This document shows, piece after piece, positions 7,725 through 15,406 of a DNA stretch of 28,927 nucleotides. Made by a program: the position numbers and the translations under genes. The notes beneath the pieces were generated by a model. That model had not been told where the DNA came from. It did no database searches and saw only the letters and a program-made list of their open reading frames with translations. Source of the DNA: JBQCHF01 sp051953655 (GTDB taxonomy: Bacteria; Actinomycetota; Actinomycetes; Motilibacterales; Motilibacteraceae); assembly GCA_051953655.1 (NCBI GenBank), contig JBQCIO010000136.1, forward strand, positions 1-28,927, given 5' to 3'. Position 1 is the stretch's first letter. Every line of letters starts with the position of its first letter.

Positions 7725-7977
7725 CCCGACGAGATCCCTGCTGTGCTGCTCGTCCGCCTGGCCGTCGATCGCGGTGCGCAGGGTCAGGCCCCGGGGGCGC
7801 CCCCCCGAGGCGCGGGCGCGGATCGTCGAGGCCACCGACATCGTCGCCGCACGCTTCGTCGTCGACGCACTTCACGAACACCCCGCAGCCTTCTACGAAC
7901 ACCACGGCTTCACTCGCATCCCCGACACCCTGCGGCTGATCCAGAAGATCTCCGGCATCGCCACCGCGCTCGCCTGA
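7725..7977 (+). pseudogene. GNAT acetyltransferase toxin (TacT-like), truncated and frameshifted
   Basis: Only the C-terminal half of a GNAT-fold toxin remains. One frame has DEIPAVLLVRLAVDRGAQGQ, matching the strand that leads into the acetyl-CoA-binding loop. After a run of seven C (7800-7806) the conserved sequence resumes in another frame as RIVEATDIVAARFVVDALHE and AFYEHHGFTRIPDT, ending at 7977. The first 80 or so residues of a normal TacT-like toxin are absent. In intact systems it acetylates aminoacyl-tRNA and is neutralised by the DUF1778 protein encoded just upstream. The remnant cannot be an active toxin. Confidence 0.7.
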
Positions 7978-8117
7978 CACCCGGCGCACAACACCGTCAC
8001 CCCGACCAGCTCAGAGTCCGCACACCTATTGCACGGCCCCCAGTATCGGGGCCATGTACCTCAAGAGTGGCGGACCTGCGGGGCGCACCCGTCGCCGCGC
8101 GTTATTCGATAGGGGGA

Positions 8118-8873
8118 CTATTCGGTGTCGTCGTCGGCGCGGTCGACTCCGACCACGCCAACGGTAGAAGCCAGCAAGCCGGGGGCGGCAGCGACGCCGC
8201 TGCCAGTAAGGGTGAGGGCCACCGTGACAAGCTGCTGGCTGCCGCGCTCGCTGTCGAGCAGGCCGCCGACCCCCCCGGGTTGGGCACGCTCGTCGACGGC
8301 GAGGTTGAGCACTGCCCAGCCGTGGCTGGCGCACGTGCCCAGCAGGGTGCGCAGCACGCCGGAGCGGTCGGTGTAGGTGATGCGTAGCCGGATGGTGCCG
8401 GTGGTCGTGAAGGCCGGGGTGCGGGTCAGGCGGGTGTAACCGAGGACGATGACGAAGTGCAGCCCGGTGACGACGACGGCGAGGAGCGGTAGCCCGGCGC
8501 CGGCCGCCATGCCGATCGCGGCGGTTTCCCACACTGCCGCGGCGGTGGTCAACCCGCGGATCGCGCCCGCCCGGGTGATGATCAATCCGGCCCCGAGGAA
8601 ACCGACACCTGAGACGATCTGGGCGGCAACCCGGGAGGGGTCAAGCACGATTCGCCCACTCGTGAGGATGTCGGTGAAGCCGTACTTGCTGACCAATAGG
8701 ATGAGGGCGGCCGCTGTGCCGACGATGGCCTGGGTGCGCAGCCCAGCGCTCTTGCCACGTAGCTGGCGCTCTAGTCCGATCACCGACGACAGTGCGAAGG
8801 CCACCAACAGTTCTCCGATTTGGGTCCAGCTCTGTCCGGTTGGCTCGCCGAATCCCGACGCGATTAGGTGCAT
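8118..8873 (-). CDS. MgtC/SapB-family membrane protein
   Basis: Inner-membrane protein of the MgtC family, linked in other bacteria to growth at low Mg2+, control of ATP synthase or phosphate uptake, and intracellular survival. From the ATG at 8873 it has 251 residues. The N-terminal 130 or so contain several hydrophobic helices and the family signature (SSVIGLERQLRGKSAGLRTQAIVG, in two stretches, then GVGFLGAGLI and GLTTAAAVW). The C-terminal 100 residues form a soluble ACT-like domain. A longer start at 8948 is possible but adds an unlikely polar segment. It lies alone between the dead toxin-antitoxin pair and the IS110 remnant, so it is cargo without an evident operon partner. The substrate or partner cannot be inferred. 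Confidence 0.88.
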   Translation of the reverse strand: MHLIASGFGEPTGQSWTQIGELLVAFALSSVIGLERQLRGKSAGLRTQAIVGTAAALILLVSKYGFTDILTSGRIVLDPSRVAAQIVSGVGFLGAGLIITRAGAIRGLTTAAAVWETAAIGMAAGAGLPLLAVVVTGLHFVIVLGYTRLTRTPAFTTTGTIRLRITYTDRSGVLRTLLGTCASHGWAVLNLAVDERAQPGGVGGLLDSERGSQQLVTVALTLTGSGVAAAPGLLASTVGVVGVDRADDDTE

Positions 8874-8961
8874 GCCTGCACCTATACCGCGTTGCCTTGG
8901 CGTTTCACCGTGCCCCAGGGCCGGTGCAACTGCGGTTGGAGTGGGCAACCGGTGTGCGAAG

Positions 8962-8975
8962 TGGTGGATCCACCA
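8962..8975. promoter_or_regulatory. Perfect 14-bp palindrome upstream of the MgtC-family gene
   Basis: TGGTGGATCCACCA is a perfect palindrome 89 bases upstream of the chosen mgtC-like start and 76 bases from the IS110 stop codon. It may be an operator of the MgtC-type gene or part of the IS end; nothing in the sequence decides between them. Confidence 0.3.
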
Positions 8976-9050
8976 TCTGAGTGGCCGCCCCGCGGCCGGG
9001 TCGGTCCCGCCTTGTCGAGGGGCCGCCGGTGGGGATGCTCCTATGGATGG

Positions 9051-10118
9051 TCAAGCGGTCGCTGGTGAGCTGAGGAGGTAGTAGAGCTCGCGGGCGATGT
9101 ACCGCTTGAGGCAGCGGATGATGTCTTTCTTGGCCAGGCCTTCCTCCGTTCGGCGTTGGACGTAGGCGCGGGTGCGAGGATCCCAGCGCATGCGGCAGAG
9201 AACGACCCGGTAGAGCGCGGCGTTGGCTTGTCGGTCGCCGCCGCGGTTGAGCCTGTGCCGGTGGGTGCGCCCGGAGGAGGCGGGGATCGGTGAGACGCCG
9301 CAGAACGCGGCGAAGGCGGCCTCGGAGCGTAGCCGGTCCGGGTTGTCCCCGGCGGTGACCAGCAGTTGGCCGGCGACGTCGGTGCCGACTCCGTTGGCGG
9401 CGATCAGTGCCGGGTTGATGCTGTGGACCAGCGGTGTGAGCAGGGTGTTCAGCTCGTCGATCTCTTCGCTGAGCCGCGCATGACGGCGGGCGAGGGCGCG
9501 TAGCGCGGTCTTGGTCGCCTGGACCGGATCGGCTCCGCCGGCCCGATCGGGGCAGCGCGGCGCAGGCGGCCAGCAACCGCTGGAGGGTCAAACCGCGGAG
9601 CTGGCCGCGCAGCGGTTCCGGTGCCGTGATGGTCAGCGCTCGCAGCTGGGTCTGGGCCTCGGCGCGGGCGGCGATGGCGCTGCGCCGGGCCACCCGCAGC
9701 GCCCGCGTGGCCTCAACCGGGCCGGTGCGGGTCTTCGGAGTACCGGTCTGCCGGCCGCTGAGCGCGGCGCGGGCGGCGGCCTCGGCGTCGAGTGGATCGG
9801 ACTTGCCGGCGAACCGACGGGTCTTGCGGTCGGGGCGGTCGACCTCGACCAGCGCGATGCCTGCCTCGGTGAGGTGGCGAGCCAGGCCGGCGCCGTAGAC
9901 ACCGGTGCCCTCCACGCCCACCCGCTGGATCTGGCCGTGCCCGGTCACCAGTCGGCCAGCTGGGCGTACCCGGCCGGAGTCGCGGCGAACTCGCGATGGG
10001 CCAGCAGCCGCCCAGCGGCGTCGATGACCGCGGCGGTGTGGGTGTCAGCGTGGGTGTCGACCCTGCCGAACACCTCGACCCGCTGGGCAGTGGGCAACGG
10101 TTCTGCGATCGTGGTCAT
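9051..10118 (-). pseudogene. IS110-family transposase with two frameshifts
   Basis: DEDD-type transposase/recombinase of IS110 elements, reconstructed across three segments. The start ATG is at 10118, with VFGRVDTHADTHTAAV. The frame ends at a stop at 9945-9947 after AGYAQLADW. The next segment continues in another frame (GVEGTGVYGAGLARHL, KSDPLDAEAAARAAL) to about 9553. The last part returns to the first frame (GVSPIPASSGRTHRHRLNRG, EELDEL-like helix, LAKKDIIRCLKRYIAREL) and stops at 9051. The first lesion looks like loss of one CTGG from a CTGGCTGG repeat, the second like loss of two bases, giving minus six in total. The acidic residues are still encoded but cannot be joined in one protein, so this copy cannot move itself. 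Confidence 0.85.
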
Positions 10119-10345
10119 CGCCGTCCTTCTCACTCGACTGGTAGGGCGGCACGCACCGCCGAGCGAGCGGACAAGACAGTGACGGGTGCTTGCTGGCACA
10201 AGCTCCTATGAAGTCACGAACCCTCGGCAGGTGAGTGCGAACGTGCCCCGCAGCCAACCGAACCGACAGATCCCGTTGAAGACCCGAAGTCAGTCAGCCG
10301 AAGGGTCAGGAACGACGGCTGCGGGGCTCGTGCACATCCTCACTG
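10119..10345 (-). ncRNA. Candidate IS110 bridge-RNA region upstream of the transposase
   Basis: A 227-base non-coding stretch between the transposase start and the fbpC stop, the position from which IS110-group elements transcribe their bridge RNA. It contains a perfect 11-bp inverted repeat, GCCCCGCAGCC (10245-10255) and GGCTGCGGGGC (10317-10327), enclosing 61 bases. That loop holds a smaller stem, GACCC (10281-10285) with GGGTC (10303-10307). An octamer GCTCCTAT recurs on both sides of the transposase gene (about 9037 and 10202). The location and secondary structure fit; target- and donor-binding loops were not assigned, and the IS boundaries are not defined. Confidence 0.4.
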
Positions 10346-11410
10346 TCAGCCGACGCCCGTGGCAGCGTCGGGCGAGTCGGTCGGGTAGGCGAGGACGGGG
10401 CCGTCCACGGTGAGCGTGACATTGGTGGCGGGCTGCGGCAGCGCCTGGCCAGCGCACCGGGCCGTCACCAGGGTGTCGGCTGCGATAAGCCGCAGGATCA
10501 CCGTGGCGTCGTGGCCGTAGTAGGTGCAGCGCTCGACGCGCGCGGGAACGCCGCCGGTGTCGCGCGGATGGATCCGCACCTGCTCCGGGCGGATCAGGAC
10601 GGCTGCCGAGCCGGATGCCGTGCTGCCGTCGACCGGCAACAGCCCGAGCGCGCAGTCGACGAGCCGGCCGCGCACGGTCGCCGGCAGCACCGTCGCTTCA
10701 CCGATGAACCCGGCCACCCAGACGGTCGCTGGCGCGCGGTACAGGTCGGCGGGGGTCGCGGTCTGCACCAGCCGTCCCGCGCGCATGACGGCGACCTGGT
10801 GGGCCGTCGACAGGGCCTCGGCCTGGTCGGGGGTGACGAGGACGGCGGTGCTTGCGGTGCTCGCCAAGGCGGCCACCACGGCGTGACGGGTTTCGGCGCG
10901 CAGGCCGGCGTCCAGCGCGGCGAACGGCTCGTCGAGCAGGACCACGGCCGGTCGAGGCGCCAGCGCCCGGGCCAGCGCAACCCGTTGTTGCTGACCGCCG
11001 GAGAGCTGATGGGGGTAGCGCCCGGCATGTTGGGGCTGTAGCCCCACCAGCTCGAGCAGCTCGGCGACCCGGCTGGCTCGCCGCCGGGTCGACCGCGGCA
11101 GTCCGAAGCCGATGTTCCCGGCGACGGTGAGATGCGGGAACAGGGCGCCCTCCTGGGCGACATACCCGATGCCACGGCGTTCCGGTGGCTCGCCGCGGGG
11201 TCCGTCGGCGACCGTGCGCTCCCCGATGCGGATCCTGCCGGCGTCGGGTGCGTCGAAGCCGGCGATGAGCCGCAGGAGCGTGGTCTTGCCACATCCGGAC
11301 GGGCCGAGCACCGCGGTCAGCCGCCCCGGCGGAACTTCCAGGTCGATGCCGTGCAGCACCGGTTGCTGGCTGTAGCTTTTAGTCACGCCGACGACAGACA
11401 ACCGGCTCAT
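10346..11410 (-). CDS. fbpC: Ferric iron ABC transporter ATP-binding protein
   Basis: ATPase subunit of a periplasmic-binding-protein-type Fe3+ importer, 354 residues. Motifs: Walker A GPSGCGKTT (about 36-44), Q-loop in YVAQEGALFPHLTV, signature LSGGQQQRVALARAL, Walker B VVLLDEPFAALD and a C-terminal TOBE part (VLIRPEQVRIHP), all in the order of FbpC/PotA-type ATPases. Its ATG overlaps the permease stop (ATGA), so it is translationally coupled as the last gene of fbpA-fbpB-fbpC on the minus strand. It ends next to the IS110 remnant but is not truncated. Iron specificity rests on the binding protein and the upstream iron box. Confidence 0.9.
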   Translation of the reverse strand: MSRLSVVGVTKSYSQQPVLHGIDLEVPPGRLTAVLGPSGCGKTTLLRLIAGFDAPDAGRIRIGERTVADGPRGEPPERRGIGYVAQEGALFPHLTVAGNIGFGLPRSTRRRASRVAELLELVGLQPQHAGRYPHQLSGGQQQRVALARALAPRPAVVLLDEPFAALDAGLRAETRHAVVAALASTASTAVLVTPDQAEALSTAHQVAVMRAGRLVQTATPADLYRAPATVWVAGFIGEATVLPATVRGRLVDCALGLLPVDGSTASGSAAVLIRPEQVRIHPRDTGGVPARVERCTYYGHDATVILRLIAADTLVTARCAGQALPQPATNVTLTVDGPVLAYPTDSPDAATGVG

Positions 11411-12972
11411 AGCAGCTCTGCCCGACGGCCGGTACGGGTCAGCAGGTATACCGCGGGGACCGAGATGAAAATCATCAGCGCCGCGTAGGGGGCGGCCGCG
11501 GCGTAGGACAACGTGCCGGTCTCACTCCAGACCTGGGTGGCCAGGGTCTGGGTGCCGATCGGGGCCAGCAGCAGGGTGGTGGTCAGCTCGGTCGCGACCA
11601 TCAGGAACACGAGCGCCGCCGCGGCGCCTAGCCCGGGCGCGATCAGGGGCAGCGTCACCCGCCGCAGGGCGGTCAGCGGTCGGTTGCCGAGCGCGCGGGC
11701 CGCCTCGGTCAGCGCCGGTGGCGACTGGGCCAGCGCCGAGCGCACCCCGACCATCGCCATCGGCAGGAACAAGATTGTGTAGCCGAGCAGCAGGAGGGGG
11801 GTGGTCTGGTACAGCGGCTGGGCGACATGGATGGCGACGAAGACCAGGGACAGCGCGACGACGATCCCGGGCAGGGCGTGCGCGACGTAGGTGCTGCGCT
11901 CCAGCGCGGTGGCCAGGCGGCTGCGGCGCCGCTCCGCGAGCAGCGCGACCGGCAGGGCGAGCAGCGTGGTGAGTACGGCCGCGGCCAGCCCGAGCGACAG
12001 CGATGTGGCCGTCGCCGTGGCGAGGTCGCCGGCCGGAAACGCCGCGGACGAGCCGATCACCAGCCAGTACGTCAAGCTTGCGACGGGCACGCCGAGGGCG
12101 AGGGCGAGCACCCCACCCACGGCCGCGAGCGCGAACGGAGCCGTCCTGCCCAACGGGGCCAGGGTGAGCGCGCGGGCGCTGCCGGGCCCCAGGCGCGCGA
12201 AGCGGCCGGCCCCCCGCAGCCGCACTTCCGCGAGCAGCAGCAGCAAGCAGAGCACGACGAGAACCGCGGCGAGCAGATTGGCGGCCGGGCCGTTGAAGCT
12301 GGCCTGGTATTCGCCGTAGATCGCGGTCGTGAACGTCGGGAACCGCAGAAGTTGAAACGCCCCGAACTCGGCGAGCTCGTGCAGTGCCACGATCAACATG
12401 CCGCCACCGAGCGCGAGCCGTAGCTGCGGCAGCACCACCCGGCCGAACGTCCGCCACGGCCCGCGGCCCAGCGAGCGGGCCGCCTCCTCCAGCGCGGGGT
12501 CCATGCCGCGCAGCGCCGCAGCCACCGGCAGGTACACCAGCGGGTAGTAGGACAGCGTCACGACGAGCACGGCGCCGGTGTAGCCCTGCACCGTCGAGGT
12601 CAGGGACACCCAGCCGTAGCCATTGACGAACGCCGGAACGGCCAGCGGCGCGGCCAGCAGCGGCCCGACCACCCGGCGCCCGGGCAGGGCCGTGCGCTCG
12701 ACCAGCCAGGCGGTCGCGGTGCCGATCACCCCGCACAGCACGGTGGAGGCCACCACGAGCCGGACGGTGTTGCCGAGCAGCTCGCCCACCCGGCCGCGGA
12801 AGACCAAGTGGCCGATCCCGGCCGGCCCGACCTGCACCGCCTCGCCGATCACGAACCACAGCGGGATCAGGGCGAGCAGCGCGACCAGCCCGGCGAGCAC
12901 CGGCAACCCGACCGACGGCCGCCCGATGCCGACATGCAGCCGCCCCCGGCCGGCGGCGCCGATCAGCGTCAT
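11407..12972 (-). CDS. fbpB: Ferric iron ABC transporter permease, two fused halves
   Basis: Membrane channel subunit with 521 residues and about twelve hydrophobic segments, i.e. two BPD_transp_1 domains fused, the normal form for FbpB/SfuB permeases. Each half carries an EAA loop that contacts the ATPase: EEAARSLGRGPWRTFGRVVLPQL-type in the first half and LTEAARALGNRPLTALRRVTLP-type in the second. It starts four bases after the fbpA stop and overlaps fbpC by four bases, so the three genes form a tight operon. No lesion is visible. Confidence 0.9.
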   Translation of the reverse strand: MTLIGAAGRGRLHVGIGRPSVGLPVLAGLVALLALIPLWFVIGEAVQVGPAGIGHLVFRGRVGELLGNTVRLVVASTVLCGVIGTATAWLVERTALPGRRVVGPLLAAPLAVPAFVNGYGWVSLTSTVQGYTGAVLVVTLSYYPLVYLPVAAALRGMDPALEEAARSLGRGPWRTFGRVVLPQLRLALGGGMLIVALHELAEFGAFQLLRFPTFTTAIYGEYQASFNGPAANLLAAVLVVLCLLLLLAEVRLRGAGRFARLGPGSARALTLAPLGRTAPFALAAVGGVLALALGVPVASLTYWLVIGSSAAFPAGDLATATATSLSLGLAAAVLTTLLALPVALLAERRRSRLATALERSTYVAHALPGIVVALSLVFVAIHVAQPLYQTTPLLLLGYTILFLPMAMVGVRSALAQSPPALTEAARALGNRPLTALRRVTLPLIAPGLGAAAALVFLMVATELTTTLLLAPIGTQTLATQVWSETGTLSYAAAAPYAALMIFISVPAVYLLTRTGRRAELL

Positions 12973-12976
12973 CGCG

Positions 12977-14011
12977 TCACAGCAGCCCGGCCTGCTGCAG
13001 CAGGGCTACCGCCTCGCGGCCGTCGCCGACCTGCGCCGGGCCGACGTCAGGTGGCTGCAGCTCGTCGAACGGCTTCAGTACCGGGTTGGCGGGGACCTTC
13101 GGATTGAGCGGGTACTCGAAGTCCTCACTGTTGGCCAGGTCCGTCTGTCCCTGCACCCCGGTCAGAAACTGCAGGAAGCGCTGCGCTGCGGCCTGGTGCC
13201 TGCTCGACGCGAGCACGCCGGCGCCGGAGACGCTGACGAACGCGCCGGGGTCGTGCTGGCCGAAGTAGTGCAGCTTTACGTTCCCGCTGTTGGCGCCCGA
13301 CTCCGCCTGGTCGCGGAAGAAGTAGTAGTGATAGATAATGCCCGCGGGGATGTCCCCCCGGTTCACCGCCTGCAGGATCGCGCTGTTGCTTTGGTAGGTC
13401 TGCGCCACCCGCTTCAAGCCGTGCAGCCATGCGCTGGCCTTTTGCTTGCCTTCCAGCGCGACCACTCCGGCGACGATCGCCTGGAAGTCCGCGCCGGCCG
13501 GCGCGATCCCCACCTGGCCCCGCCACGGCGGACCCCCGATGTCCAGCAGGGACCCTGGGATCTCCGCCGCTGGCAGCTTCGCCGAGTTGTAGACCAGGAC
13601 GGCCTCCCGCCCTGCCACACCGACCCAGTCACCCTGGGGCGAGTCGAACTGGGACGGGACCGGCGCGAGCGTCGCCGGGTCGACCTTGGCGAGCTTCCCC
13701 TTCTCTGACAGCAACTCCAACGCCGGCGAGTTCTCGGTGTAGAAGACGTCCGCCGGCGAGGCGGCCCCCTCCTGCAGGATCTGGTTGGCGAGTTCGGGAT
13801 CCTCGCCCGATCGCACCTGCACCTTGATCCCGGTCGCCTTCGTGAAGTCGGCCACCAGCAGCTTGGTCGTCGATTCGTGTTGCCCGTTGTACAGCGTCAG
13901 AGTCGGCGAGTCGCCGCCGGCCGAGGCGCTCGCCCCACGACCGCCGCATCCCGACACCGCCAGGACCACGGCGAAACCGAGGACAGCGAAAGGTCGTCGA
14001 CCACGCAGCAC
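12977..14011 (-). CDS. fbpA: Ferric iron-binding lipoprotein of the ABC importer
   Basis: Extracellular substrate-binding lipoprotein, 344 residues. The N-terminus has a signal peptide with lipobox LAVSGC, giving a lipidated cysteine at about residue 22. The mature part begins TLTLYNGQHESTTKLLVADF, as in Fe3+-binding (FutA/FbpA/idiA) proteins. The paired tyrosines of IIYHYYFFRDQ (about 225-235) match the iron-ligand region of this family. The GTG at 14011 has GGAGGGG upstream. It is the first gene of the operon and lies 27 bases downstream of an IdeR/DtxR-like box, which fits iron-repressed expression. Binding of other trivalent metals or of thiamine-type ligands seems less likely given these residues. 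Confidence 0.9.
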   Translation of the reverse strand: MLRGRRPFAVLGFAVVLAVSGCGGRGASASAGGDSPTLTLYNGQHESTTKLLVADFTKATGIKVQVRSGEDPELANQILQEGAASPADVFYTENSPALELLSEKGKLAKVDPATLAPVPSQFDSPQGDWVGVAGREAVLVYNSAKLPAAEIPGSLLDIGGPPWRGQVGIAPAGADFQAIVAGVVALEGKQKASAWLHGLKRVAQTYQSNSAILQAVNRGDIPAGIIYHYYFFRDQAESGANSGNVKLHYFGQHDPGAFVSVSGAGVLASSRHQAAAQRFLQFLTGVQGQTDLANSEDFEYPLNPKVPANPVLKPFDELQPPDVGPAQVGDGREAVALLQQAGLL

Positions 14012-14038
14012 ACCCAGTCACCCCTCCGAGATCGTTAC

Positions 14039-14057
14039 TAAGGACACCCTAACCTAA
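14039..14057 (-). promoter_or_regulatory. IdeR/DtxR-type iron box upstream of the fbp operon
   Basis: Read on the minus strand, TTAGGTTAGGGTGTCCTTA matches the 19-bp consensus TTAGGTTAGGCTAACCTAA at 15 positions, with the first ten bases identical. It ends 27 bases upstream of the fbpA GTG. In actinobacteria Fe2+-loaded IdeR or DtxR binds such boxes and represses iron-uptake genes. The regulator itself is not in this window. Confidence 0.75.
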
Positions 14058-14509
14058 CTTCAACCGGCGCCGCTGGGAACCCAACGACGGCGCCCACAAC
14101 GGCGACCGCACGGTGTGCGCTCGCGAGACGGGAGCACCAGCCGACCACGGTGCCGGCCCCTGACGTGGTGAAACCCCAGACCCCGGCCGAGGTGACCGTC
14201 GTGTCTTGCCGCCGATGGCGATTCCGCCGGGCGGCGCTGCCGCCGGCACACGGCAGGTAGATTCGATCGTCGTGCCGTCGTGCCACCCGACGCCCAAGGG
14301 ACGGACGAGGAGTTGCGCCGCTGTGCTCCCAGCCGCCGGCCGGGCGTGCCTTGCGGCGTGCCTCAAGCATCGGTCAGGCTGGGCGCTCAACGGTCATCAG
14401 TAGGCATTCGCGCACGTTGATTCGGCGGGGTACGTGTTGTCGCTGAGCTGCGAAAACACGCGTCGAGGCTGGTCGGTGGCGGGACCAGCTCGAGGTCGGG
14501 AGATGGCCC

Positions 14510-14532
14510 GGGCCAGCTTGGGAAGCTGGCCC
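14510..14532. repeat. Perfect hairpin sharing the tRNA-Gly anticodon-arm core
   Basis: GGGCCAGCTT, loop GGG, AAGCTGGCCC: ten perfect pairs. Its central 15 bases, CAGCTTGGGAAGCTG, are identical to the anticodon-arm part of both att sites. The flanks are unrelated to tRNA. It may be a secondary recombination site, a regulator site or a coincidence of palindromic sequence; no T-run makes it a poor terminator. Confidence 0.6.
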
Positions 14533-14634
14533 ATCGCCACGCGCCGGAGTGGATCTTTGCCCGCCGACTCTATGGCTCTCGTGCCCGGTCTCAGCGTCCT
14601 CCGGACGTCGAAGCTGCCATCACGGCGTGCCCGC

Positions 14635-14659
14635 TTCGTGCCCGTACCACGGGCACGAA
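14635..14659. repeat. Perfect 11-bp hairpin in the gene-free right part of the element
   Basis: TTCGTGCCCGT and ACGGGCACGAA are perfectly complementary with a 3-base loop. No T-run follows on either strand within a few bases, and no gene end is close, so a simple terminator role is not evident. Confidence 0.6.
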
Positions 14660-15280
14660 AGGGACATCAGAAGTTAGCCAGGGTAAGAGCGCATGCCATC
14701 TGACCTGTGCATATGCCAGTTGATCGAGGTCTAGCGGGTGCGGAGATCGAGCTTGAAAACCGCGTTAAACTTTCGGTCTGCCGCGCATCGCACCCCTTCG
14801 AGGCGCGGGCCTCCGCTCCCCCGCCGGGACGTTCGAGGAGAGTCGCTGGCCGCTGAGGTCTCCCCAGGCGTGCCCGACCAGCCGCTGATGGAACCCGAGT
14901 TCCCCTAGGCAGCGCACTCCTACGTGATCGGCGCGGCTGCCTTGGCGCGCCTCATCCGGATGCGCGGCCAGGGCAGTGACGGTGAGCGGGTCGGCGCTGA
15001 CACGGCAACGCCGTCAGCCAGTCGGCCCAGGCGTCGCCTGCGGTGGCTGCCCGAACGATGCCGCGTAGCTGTTCGGCCAGGCGAACGCCGGGAGCCTGCG
15101 TGTTCTCCGGCAGATCGAGGACCTGGACGCAGATCGCCGACGAGCACCTCGACGGACGGTACCCAGTCAGCACGACGCACCAGCAGTGCCCAGAGGGCTG
15201 CAGCACCGCGGAGACCGAGAACGAGACGGGGCCGTCCGCACAGTCAGATTGAGGCCCCTGAGCAGTGCGAACGTCCTCCC

Positions 15281-15305
15281 CGGCGTGACCTAGTCATGAC
15301 CTAAG
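15281..15305. promoter_or_regulatory. Putative integrase arm-binding sites, right end
   Basis: CGGCGTGACCT followed by TGACCTA, the TGACCT units starting at 15286 and 15297, again 11 bp apart and in the same orientation as the left pair at 1129-1153. The pairs share 18 of 25 bases, with the differences confined mostly to the five bases between the units and the last two. They lie 100-125 bases inside the right core. Confidence 0.45.
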
Positions 15306-15342
15306 GGGTGGAAAACAGGGGCGAAACGCGGGTATCAGCGGG

Positions 15343-15379
15343 TAAAACGAAGGCCCCTCGGAGGACTCTCCGAGGGGCC
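15343..15379 (-). terminator. Rho-independent terminator of the tRNA-Gly gene
   Basis: On the minus strand an 11-bp perfect stem (15352-15362 with 15369-15379, 6-base loop) is followed by TTCGTTTT. It begins about 30 bases past the tRNA 3' end. Because it lies to the left of the right core, it belongs to the element, which therefore supplies both the new tRNA 3' half and its terminator. Confidence 0.75.
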
Positions 15380-15406
15380 GACTGCCGTGCTGACCTGCGG
15401 TCTTCC

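Larger units (their letters stand above)
14058..15342. other. About 1.3 kb of the element without a recognisable gene
   Basis: No open frame here has convincing coding features or a family I recognise. A short stretch on the minus strand, about 14990-15200, reads like protein in two frames (LWALLVRRADWVPSVEVL, then GVRLAEQLRGIVRAATAGDA), which may be a decayed gene of unknown identity. Two strong hairpins are at 14510-14532 and 14635-14659. A locally AT-richer patch lies at about 14700-14785. The region next to 15281-15305 holds putative integrase arm sites. It probably represents the non-coding right end of the element plus debris. Confidence 0.5.

Noticed and set aside
7345..7977. One 210-residue antitoxin-acetyltransferase fusion protein
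   Set aside because: The continuous frame arises only because two frameshifts join the antitoxin start to the toxin end; the middle is read out of its natural frame.
9051..10118. Programmed frameshifting in the IS110 transposase
   Set aside because: IS110 transposases are normally one frame, there is no slippery heptamer at either break, and two separate shifts would be needed.
14434..14703. An 89-residue protein in the gene-free part of the element
   Set aside because: The frame runs across both strong hairpins, has no recognisable family and no good ribosome-binding site.
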